This document shows positions 56,113-64,000 of a DNA stretch of 64,000 nt, in pieces. The stretch spans positions 47,495,563 to 47,559,562 of the forward strand of contig NC_059080.1 in NCBI RefSeq assembly GCF_020497125.1. The letters are read 5' to 3'. The DNA is from Mauremys mutica (lineage: Eukaryota; Chordata; Testudines; Geoemydidae). The notes under the pieces were generated by a model. It ran no database searches. It was given only the letters and a program-made list of their open reading frames with translations, and was not told the DNA's origin. The position numbers were made by a program, and so were the translations under genes. How positions within the stretch are numbered: the first letter of the stretch is position 1; every line of letters starts with the position of its first letter.

Positions 56113-56506
56113 CTTTCAGGATGAAAAATAAAGACACAAACATCACATCATTCCACACACATGCACACACACTTGTTCAAACATTTTATTTCATCTCCCC
56201 TCATGCTGTAGAATTTTTCTCTGCTCATCTTAGGGTCAAACTTTGCTTCTGTCCCTAGAGTCCACAGCTGGACTTAACAATGAATATGTTGTTAACTGGC
56301 TGAGTGAAGCAAGCCTTTACCCTCACCTTGATAGTCTTTCTTTGTATGGGACTGACTGCTCAGGAAGCTAAAAGCCCAATGGTGGCCCTGATTGCAGGGG
56401 TCAATCTCTTCTTGAAGAAGAAGAGAAGTGGGTCCCCAGGATCTCCCAACCACAGTTCCAGGATTCCTGACAATCCATGGCTGTCATCTTCCAGTTCAAT
56501 ATCTAG
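56113..56506 (-). other. ZNF185 intron, nothing recognised
   Basis: About 390 bp; no exon with matching phase. Confidence 0.45.
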
Positions 56507-56792
56507 GGCTATGTCTACACTGCGTACCTTACAACAGCTGCCACGCTGTTGTAAGCGTACAGCCACGCTGTTGTAAGGTGCACTGTATAGCCATTTTGTC
56601 TCCTGGCGACAAAATAAGGCCACCTACAATGAAGGGTGGTAGTTTCAAGGATGAGAGCGCAGCTTCCGCTAACAAAGTCCTGTCCACTCCTGTGCTTTTT
56701 GTCGTTAAAACTTTTGTTGTTCAGGGGGGTGTTTTTTCACACCCCTGAGTGAAAAAAGTTGTAATGATGAAAGTGCCAGTGTAGAGATAGCC
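56507..56792. mobile_element. 286-bp MITE with GGCTATGTCTACACT end
   Basis: GGCTATGTCTACACTG and, inverted, GGCTATCTCTACACTGG. TAG and TAA flank it, suggesting a 3-bp (TWA-like) duplication of PIF/Harbinger. Contains a hairpin on tacaacagc/gctgttgta and another on ggggtgttttttcacacccc. Confidence 0.75.
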
Positions 56793-57007
56793 TAAGTCAC
56801 CGTGTTCATCCCACGAGGAGCTTTCCAGTGCCAGTATAAGTCAGCCCAGATAGATGGGTCCAGCCTATCTAGGCATTTTCCCTGCCTCCAATTTTACACC
56901 AGATGGAAATGCCAAACCCTAGCCCTTAGTAGAAACCACTACACTGAGATGGTACCATAGAAGGGGAGTTCTACTGTAATTTTTGGGGCACAGAGCCAGT
57001 GACTCAC

Positions 57008-57046
57008 CTCTTGGCAATGAAGGGTGGTACTTCTTGTGTTGGGCTT
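57008..57046 (-). CDS. ZNF185: ZNF185 exon (SPTQEVPPFIAKR)
   Basis: 39-bp minus-strand exon, acceptor ctcctttacag, donor gtgagtc. It encodes SPTQEVPPFIAKR, matching the mammalian GPTQETQAPFIAKR segment. Phase is 1 + 36 + 2 bases and it joins the exons on both sides without a frame break. It is short but unambiguous because of the order of its neighbours. Confidence 0.92.
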
Positions 57047-58256
57047 CTGTAAAGGAGATACAAGGGCAAAGAGTGCATGAAGCCAGTGAGCAAACCTGGC
57101 ATGTGGGCAGTTCTCACGGGAAGTGCTGAGACAAATTCAACAGAGACCTGAAGGATGATGCTATTTTACATATAGGGTCATGTAATGCAGTTCGCACAGA
57201 TTTAGCAGTGAGTGGGTATACAAAACCAATGTAACTTACACACCTAGGGGGCAAAAACAGGAAAAGCATCTGATAAGAAGGTGTAAAATAAAGCCACCCG
57301 CTCTTATTTTACACTTTTCTTTTAGTAGTTTTTTTCTTGTTACACACAAAATCCTTCTGCCTCCTAGCCACATATACGGCATTTGTTTTGCACACCAGCT
57401 GAATTCCAAATCAGTGCAAGGTACACTATCTTATTGCCCTTGTGTAAATTACACCATCTTATGTCAATGTTGTGGCACATTCCTTCTTTGCTTCTCCCAT
57501 TTCCTCACAGGCACTGCCAGCCTCCCTGCCACCTCATTGTGCCACCCAGAGTTAGACCAAGAGGGAAAAAGATGCCCTTTAAGCTGCAAAAATTGCAGTC
57601 ACTTGTCCTGGAAGATCAATCTTATTTTGACCAGTAGAACTGACCTTTACAACTCCCAGGGGAGAGGTGGATAGAGGAGCTTCCTACACCAGTAGTATCT
57701 CCTGCATACTTACACTGCTACTGTTACTGGAGCTGCCGCTGAGATGGGGGCTCATAACATATGGTAAAAGACAGTCCCTGCCCCAAGGAGCTTATCTAAA
57801 CTGGATGCAAATCCTGCTTGGAATCCAATTTCTTTGTGGGAGATTCCTTGGCCCATACTAATGTTTACAAGCCCCTTCTGCCCCTGCCCCTCTCTCCAGG
57901 GTGCAATAAAGCTGGGCTGGAGAAAACAGGTGCTTGGGATGTTCTGAGCAGCCAGGCCTGAAAATATGGGTCTTAGTTGTGGGTTCTAGACAGTTAGGAA
58001 TAATTTTTTCAAAGATTTCGGGCTGTTTTTCTTTCCTTTTGCTCCTTTCCCTCTCGGATGGGAAACACTTCAAAGGTCCTTCAATGGATATGCCCAGTTC
58101 TGCAGTTCCTTGGACTTTTCTCAGTTAGGACTTGATTCAAAGTCAATAGAAGCCAATGGAAAGATTCACATTGCCTTCAATGGATCAGGCCCATAAGTCC
58201 CTGTGAAACATTTGCTAATAGTTTCCCTTTCTGTTCACCCCTCCCATGAGACTCAC
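57047..58256 (-). other. ZNF185 intron, small repeat fragments only
   Basis: 1.2 kb. agacagtccctgccccaagg (57770) and caatagaagccaatggaaag (58145) are scraps of common retroelements. No exon. Confidence 0.5.
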
Positions 58257-58340
58257 CCATTGCTTTTCTTGGCAGCAGAGAGGACGTAAGAGCGCTCCCT
58301 GCTGGCTGTGCGCCTCAGTACACTGTTGGCTGCCTCTGTC
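58257..58340 (-). CDS. ZNF185: ZNF185 exon (LRRTASRERSYVLSAAKK)
   Basis: 84-bp minus-strand exon with acceptor cctttccag and donor gtgagtc. It encodes TEAANSV followed by LRRTASRERSYVLSAAKKS, nearly identical to the mammalian ZNF185 block LRRTAPREHSYVLSAAKKS as I recall it. This is the best conserved segment in the window and probably part of the actin-targeting amino-terminal region. A MITE (58362-59570) ends only about 20 bp upstream of the acceptor, so the pyrimidine tract lies in the short strip left between exon and element. Symmetric phase. Confidence 0.93.
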
Positions 58341-58361
58341 CTGGAAAGGAAGGAAGAGATA

Positions 58362-59570
58362 CCCCTGGGGGAATTCTACGCCACTGCGCAGACGAAGAAT
58401 TTATGTCCCCTGCAGGTTTCTTTGTTTCCCCACAGAAAAATGACTTTCTGACAGGGAAGCAAAGGGAAGCCACAAAAGCGGTCATGTGACCCTCCCCAGC
58501 AGTATGTTTCGGGTGCACAGGGCAGCTGACAGAGAGGTAAATCACTGTGGGGCAGGGGCGGGACTGGGGAAGATATGGCTGGTGGCTCCTTCCCTGTGCC
58601 AGGCTCAGCTGCTAGTCCCAGCTGGGCTGGGAAGGATGGAAGTTCATCTTCCCCTTCATGGCATCCGGGGCCATGTCAGCCCTCCCCCAGATTCCCTTCC
58701 CCCCCCCCCCCAGCTCTTCCTGCACCAATCGTTCCTCAGCTGCAGCAGGAGAGATCACTGTACAGGGAGCTGATCCCCCATCCATCCAACCCCCATGCAT
58801 CCAGACCCCCTCATACCCAGACCCTCCCACCAAGCCTCACCTACACCGCACCCAGAACCCCGCCCAAAGAGCCCCACTCCCCCTGTACCTGGACCGCCCT
58901 GATGAGCCACCAGCACCCGGATCCCCAACCTACCGAGCCCCAAACAGCTGCACCTGGGTCCCAACCCCAATAAGCCCCACTCCCCCAGCATCTGGCTCTC
59001 CGCACTGAGCCCCCCAAACCAAGATCCTCCTGCTGACCTCTATCCCCCCTACACTCAGACTCCACTGCTGAGCTCTAACCACCTTCACCTGGATCCTCCT
59101 GCAGAGTTCCATCACCGTTGCACCCAGAACCCCCCAAGTAAGCCCCTGTGCATCTAGATCCACCCAGCACCCCGATCCCCCACTGAGCCGCTTGCACCCA
59201 GATTGCCCCACACACAACCCTCTCAACCCACACCTGGATTCCCCCCACACTAAGCCTCTCCACACTTGGATCCTGCCTGCCCATACCTAGTGCACCTGGC
59301 ATGGAGGGGCAGGGCTCTGGGGTGTTACTGGGGCAGGCCCGGTCAGTCCTTGCACTGTGTCAAGGTTGGGTGCAGCCTTATTGCTGAGTCCATGTCCTGG
59401 GGGTGGGAGGGGGAGCTACACAGTGATCTCCTACCTCTGTGCAGCCAGTGCCCTGTGCTCCCAATGCCATGCTGGAGCCTCTGCATTTATTTGACAAATA
59501 AAATTTGCAGAATTTTAATTTTTTTTGGCACAGAATTTTAATTTTTTTTGGCACAGAATGCCCTCAGGAG
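58362..59570. mobile_element. 1.2-kb MITE/DNA transposon close to a splice acceptor
   Basis: Ends CCCCTGGGGGAATTCTACGCC and, inverted, CTCCTGAGGGCATTCTGTGCC, between TA dinucleotides (58360-58361 and 59571-59572), as in Tc1/mariner. The interior is C-rich with repeated acccagaccccc-like units. The low end lies 21 bp from the exon at 58257-58340. Confidence 0.78.
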
Positions 59571-59572
59571 TA

Positions 59573-60060
59573 AAGAGAGCACATTCCAGTGATGAAGCTG
59601 GGAGGCAGGAGACTGAGACGGTAGGGGCTAGAGGTGAATGAGTCACTGAAGGCTTGTACCAGACTCCGCTGGAAAGAACATAAATCAAGCAAGAGCTAAG
59701 GGTAGTAACAATGGCCTATCTGTCCATTTATTCTGTTCCCATCACTGTGGTGGTCAGGTATCAATTCCCGCCTTCATACTATTTATACTGTGCTAGGTGT
59801 GTATGTAGCTCTGTGCAATGGGTGATATGTGCCAAGCAATCAATAGAGTCCCTAGCTCAAGGGGATTACTGTCCAAAGGCAATGAAAGGTTGCAATATGG
59901 TACATAATAAAACAATGCAAATACAGAGTGTGGGGCCTGGGCTTCACAGCTGGATTGCTGAATGGACCAGGTGTGTCTATACAGATTCATTTGAACATTT
60001 TGGTACCACTAAATGTGGATGGGGTGCTGCCAACCTCAGTTTTTTGCCCACAGTGGAATG
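59573..60060 (-). other. ZNF185 intron, small repeat scrap
   Basis: About 490 bp; ctagctcaaggggattactg is a common retroelement phrase. No exon. Confidence 0.45.
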
Positions 60061-62690
60061 TGGGCAAAATCACAGAACTGCAAGGGACCTCGAGAGGTCA
60101 TCTAGTCCAGTCCTCTCCACTCACGGCAGGACTAAGTATTATCTAGACCAGCCCTGATGGGTGTTTGTCTAACCTGCTCTTAAAAATCTCCAATGATGGA
60201 GATTCCACAACCTCCCTAGGCAATTTGTTCCAGTGCTTAACCTCCCTGACAGTTAGGAAATTTTTCCTAATGTCCAACCTAAACCTCTCTGGCTGCAGTT
60301 CAAGCCCATTGCTTCTTGTCCTATCCTCAGAGGTTAAGAAGAACAATTTTTCTCCTTCCTTGTAACAACCTATTATGTACCTGAAAACTAATGTCATGTC
60401 CCCTCTCAATCTTCTCTTTTCCAGATTAAACAAACACAGTTTTTTTCAATCTTCTCTCACAGGACATGTTTTCTAGACCTTTAATCATTTTTGTTGCTCT
60501 TCTCTGGACTTTCTCCAATTTGTCCATATCTTTCCTGAAATGTGGCACCCAGAACTGGACACAATACTCCAGTTGAGGCCTAATCAGTGTGGAGTAGAGC
60601 AGAAGAATTACTTTTCATGTCTTGCTTACCACACTCCTGCTAATACATCCCAGAATGCTGTTCGCTTTTTTTGCAGCAGTGTTACACTGTTGACTCATAT
60701 TTAGCTTGTGGTCCACTATGACCCCGAGATCCCTTTCTGTCTTACTCCTTCCTAGGCAGCCATTTCCCATTTTGTATGTGTACAACTGATTGTTCCTTCC
60801 TAAGTGGAGCACTCTGCATTTGTCTTAATTAAACATCATACTGTTTACCTCAGACCATTTCTCCAGTTTGTCCAGATCATTTTGAATTATAACCCTATTC
60901 TCCAAAGCACTTGCAACCCCTTCCAGCTTGGTATCATCCGCAAACTTTGTAAGTGTACTCCCTATGCCATTATCTAAATCGATAAAGATATTGAACAAAA
61001 CTGGCCCAAGAACTGATCCCTGCAGGACCCCACTCGTTATGCCCTTCTGCATGACTGTAAACCACTGATAACTACTCTCTGGGTATGGCTTTCCAACCAG
61101 TTATTCACCCACCTTATAGTAGCTCCATCTAGGTTGCATTTCCCTAATTTGTTTATGAGAAAGTCATGTGAGATAGTATCAAAAACTTTACTAAAGTCAA
61201 GATATACCACATCTACCACTTGCCCCCTATCCACAAAGCTTGTTACCCTGTCAAAGAAAGCTATCAGGTTGATATGACACAATTTGTTCTTCACAAATCC
61301 ATGCTGTTACTTATCACCTTATTATCTTCTAGATGCTTGCAAATTGATTATTTAATTATTTGCTCTATTATCTTTCCGGGTACAGAAGTTAAGCTAACTG
61401 GTCTGCAATTCCTCGGGTTGTCCTTATTTCCCTTTTTATAGATTGACACTATATTTGCCCTTTTCCAGTCTTCTAGAATGTCTCCTGTCTTCCATGACTT
61501 TTCAAAGATAATGGATAATGGCTCAAATATCAACTCAGTCAGCTACTTGAGTATTCTAGGATGCATTTCATCAGGCCCTGATGATTTGAAGACATCTAAG
61601 TAATTTTTAACTTGTTCTTTCCTATTTTAGCCTCTGATTCTACCTCATTTTCACTGGCATTCACTATGTTAGAAGTTCAATCACCACCAATCTTCTTGGT
61701 GAAAACCAAAACAAACAAGTCAATAAGCACCTCTGCCATTTCCACATTTTCTGTTATTGTCTTTTCCCCCTCATTGAGTAACATCCCTACCCTGTCCTTG
61801 GTCTTCCTCTTGCTTCTAATGTATTTGTAAAATGGTTTCTTGTTACCATTTATGTCTAGCTTGTTTGATCTTGTTTTGTGCCTTGGCCTTTCTAATTTTG
61901 TCCCTACCTACTTGTGTTATTTGTTTATATTCATCCTTTGTAATTTCACCTAGTTTGCACTTTTTGTAGGACTCCTTTTTGATTTTTAGATCATTGAAGA
62001 TCTTCTGGTTAAGCCAGGTGGTCTCTTGCCATACTTCCTATCTTTCCTACATAGTGGGATAGTTTGCTTTTGTGCCCTTAATAATGTCTCTTTGAAAAAC
62101 TGCCAACTGTTTTCAATTGTTTTCCCCTTAGACTTGTTTCCCATGGGATCTTACTTACCAACTCCCTGAGTTTGATAAAGTCTGCCTTCTTGAAATTTAT
62201 TGTCTTTATTTTCTCTTCTCCTTCCTACCATTCCTTATAATCATGAACTCTACCATTTCATGGTTCCTTTCACCCAAACTGCCTCCATTTTCAAATTCTC
62301 AACCAGTTCCTCCTTATTTGTCAAAATAAAATCTAGAATAGCCTCTCCCCTAGTAGCTTTCTCCACCTTCAGAAATAAAAAAGTGTCTTCAATACATTCC
62401 AAGAACTTGCTGGATAATCTGTGTTATTTTCCCAACAGATGTAGTTCTGAGCAGTTGAAGTCCACCATCACCACCAAGTCCTGTGCTTTGGATGATTTTG
62501 TTAGTTGTTTAAAAAAAGCCTCATTCACCTCTTCTTCTTGGTTAGGTGGTCAAGGCCTACTATGACATCACCATTGTTTTTTACCTCTTTTATCCTTACC
62601 CAGAGCCTTTCAACAAGTCTTCCAAAATATATGTTTCCATTCCTAAAGTCCCATGCCAGAAAAAGGTACTTCTGAAAATATTATTTCAAG
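60060..62690 (-). mobile_element. CR1 LINE (third family), antisense, old
   Basis: The 3' end is on the left (aactgcaagggacctcgaga). Minus-strand blocks 60143-60433, 60615-60812, 60825-61052, 61037-61294 and 61348-61533 cover ORF2 from C-terminus back to RT, with [11 protein letters not shown] intact at about 60940. The endonuclease linker reaches about 62100-62600. Many frameshifts; older than the other CR1s. Confidence 0.85.
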
Positions 62691-63197
62691 TGTCAGGAAC
62701 TCTGATTCGCTGCTTCTGAGGCACTGTTCCAGGAAGTCCTGCCTTACAGAGGAAGTGATGTGAAAGCTAGAGCTCGGCCTGAGCTATGGAAGTTCAGATC
62801 TGGATTTAGATCCAAATGCAAAAATATCCAGACTTAGAATTCTGGAGCCCAGGTCTGGCTACAGAAAGGGGCTTGCTCACTTTACTTCCAGGATAATCCT
62901 GAGTCTTTACACCATTTTTTCAATCAATTCACATAGACTGTATGTAGCTGATGGGTTCCCCACCTCCTCTCACTCGCTAGGAAATTAATTGGGCCATACT
63001 GTCAGGCTTTTAATTATATTTTGTTAGGGGCCCAGAGGCCTGGGGGCATTGATGCACTGTATATAGAAATGCATTATTATTCTGACTGGCTCCGCTAAAG
63101 TTTTCATAAACTTGATGCTGGTAGATAAGATGAAAAGATACTTTCTGTTGTGTCTATTGAATCCCCAAAACCAGATATTGGCTGCAGCAGTTTGTAC
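62690..63197 (-). other. ZNF185 intron, nothing recognised
   Basis: About 500 bp between the CR1 and an exon. Confidence 0.45.
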
Positions 63198-63278
63198 CTC
63201 TTCTTATGTTCATCTGGGGAAAAGGCTGGTTTCTCTTCATCTGACTCCACTGATATTTGCCTGACATTGAATGGAGCC
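63198..63278 (-). CDS. ZNF185: ZNF185 exon (APFNVRQ ... SPDEHKK)
   Basis: 81-bp minus-strand exon. Acceptor is cttggattcag and donor is gtacaaac. It encodes APFNVRQISVESDEEK then PAFSPDEHKK, parallel to the mammalian APYNIRR, acidic run, PFSSDEQKR. The charged, low-complexity composition is typical of the disordered amino-terminal half of ZNF185. Symmetric phase (1 + 78 + 2 bases) joins cleanly to the neighbours on both sides. Confidence 0.9.
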
Positions 63279-63418
63279 CTGAATCCAAGAGAAGAAGAGA
63301 ACTATGTTAATGGCTTTGCTTTTGTACTTAGTCATAAAAGAATTTAAAGCAATGGGCACTGGATAACAGACTTTGAAGCAGCCTTAGCCAGGTGAGCATA
63401 GATGATGAGATGACTTAC

Positions 63419-63439
63419 GGGTAGACGTCAGTATAGCAC
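63419..63439 (-). CDS. ZNF185: Possible 21-bp ZNF185 microexon
   Basis: A 21-bp segment between a pyrimidine-rich acceptor (cctcctttag) and a consensus donor (gtaagtc) on the minus strand. In the gene's frame it would add CYTDVYP between KKL and APFN, and it keeps the one-base-in, two-bases-out phase of its neighbours, so inclusion or skipping would be silent for the frame. Mammalian ZNF185 as I recall it has no residues here. It could be an alternative exon or a chance pair of splice signals. Confidence 0.35.
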
Positions 63440-63934
63440 CTAAAGGAGGGCACCAGAATCCTGACCCTCGTTCATGGGAGAGGCACTTTTATTTTCCATG
63501 CACAATGGTGAAAACATATCCCTGTCCAGGTTTTCTGATTTACAGGGCTTGAGCCTCAACAGATAATAATGCTGAATGCTCAGCCAGAACCTGCTTTGAT
63601 CAGAAAAGTCAGGCAGTGGCCTGGCAGCAGGCCCAGACACGAGATTTCTGCATTTCTTGCTTTCAGACAGGCCACAGATACTGCAAAGCAAGCATCTCTT
63701 GTGGTAGTTTGGAGGCTTCTGACTCCTGTCCCAACTGGGTTTACTAAGAACAAAATTCACCCCATGCAGAAGGAAGCTCCACACAGTAACTTCTTTTAAA
63801 ATGAAGGGCAGTGGAATGTTCAGCAAGCCAAGCGATCAGCCTGGCTGAGCAGGTGGCTCCACCATGCAGGCGAATGCACCAGGCGAGGCCCTGCAGTTGG
63901 ATAAGCAGTGCACTGCTCCTCTTGGTACACTCAC
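63440..63934 (-). other. ZNF185 intron, nothing recognised
   Basis: About 495 bp. A 128-codon open frame here (63440-63826, minus) has no splice or similarity support. Confidence 0.45.
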
Positions 63935-64000
63935 AGTTTCTTGTAATCCTCAGTTGTCATCTTGTATCCGGAGGAGAAGCGGGGGAGGCTGGCACTCTTA
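63935..64000 (-). CDS. ZNF185: ZNF185 exon, amino-terminal region (continues past window edge)
   Basis: Minus-strand coding exon whose 5' end lies beyond the window. It reads KSASLPRFSSGYK followed by MTTEDYKKL and ends at a good donor (gtgagtg). The SSGYKMTTEDYKKL block matches my recollection of mammalian ZNF185, a LIM-domain protein that associates with the actin cytoskeleton. The exon stops two bases into a codon (CT), which the first base of 63198-63278 (G) completes as Leu, giving KKL-APFN; the mammalian protein has KKLAPYN. This join fixes gene identity, strand and frame for the window. Confidence 0.9.

Noticed and set aside
56260..56290. Possible A-type exon start (cagctggacttaac)
   Set aside because: The frame hits TAG within a few codons and no donor follows; similarity is limited to six or seven bases.
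63440..63826. 128-codon minus-strand open frame near the right edge
   Set aside because: Located in an intron between confirmed exons, no splice signals in phase, no recognisable motif.

Overview
This is vertebrate nuclear DNA, very probably from a turtle. The evidence is tRNA-headed SINEs of the tortoise/Cry I kind, a genome fabric dominated by several CR1 LINE families, a Penelope-like element with a GIY-YIG domain, many hAT MITEs with 8-bp target-site duplications (TSDs), and no Alu or L1. No complete host gene lies inside the window. One host gene runs through all of it on the minus strand. I identify it as ZNF185 (a LIM-domain, actin-associated protein) from its amino-terminal exons at the right edge (SSGYKMTTEDYKKL, LRRTASRERSYVLSAAKK, PTQEVPPFIAKR). 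The LIM domain itself would lie beyond the left edge.

Gene layout, 5' to 3' (right to left). Conserved exons are at 63935-64000+, 63198-63278, 58257-58340, 57008-57046, 56029-56112, 55007-55051, 54609-54692, 53875-53955 and 53346-53429, with a possible 21-bp microexon at 63419-63439. A long intron full of transposons follows. After it comes an array of short repeated exons between 35137 and 111, of two related types. A-type exons (34524, 24214, 22214, 21691) begin with SS or SN. B-type exons (23568, 5021, 111) carry a core like R-Y-E-S-x-R-A. Every exon is symmetric: one base completes the previous codon and two bases are left over. Several further A/B copies are decayed: 3871-3948, 7972-8127 (with an internal 60-bp duplication), 15850-15930, and a B copy split by a CR1 insertion (10823-10867 / 8547-8608).

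Mobile-element layout. 437-2899: PIF/Harbinger carrying only the Myb-like gene. 5811-6737: hAT element inside a MIR. 8609-10822: CR1. 11267-13500: Penelope-like element broken by a solo LTR. 13600-15800: LTR debris. 16262-16429: a perfect 168-bp palindrome. 17249-19020: antisense CR1. 19133-21619: MITEs and a solo LTR. 24396-33695: CR1s nested with hAT elements and minisatellites. 35545-41123: a transposase-bearing hAT with intact 8-bp TSD, containing a younger CR1 and a SINE. 42200-51005: a nearly full-length CR1 broken by a composite hAT insertion and a solo LTR. 51029-51949: another hAT-like element. 58362-59570: a MITE 20 bp from a splice acceptor. 60060-62690: antisense CR1.

The most interesting signal is the ZNF185 repeat-exon array, which appears to be expanding by exon-pair duplication while individual copies are lost to mutation and transposon insertion. 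All family assignments rest on pattern recognition; no alignment or database search was run.
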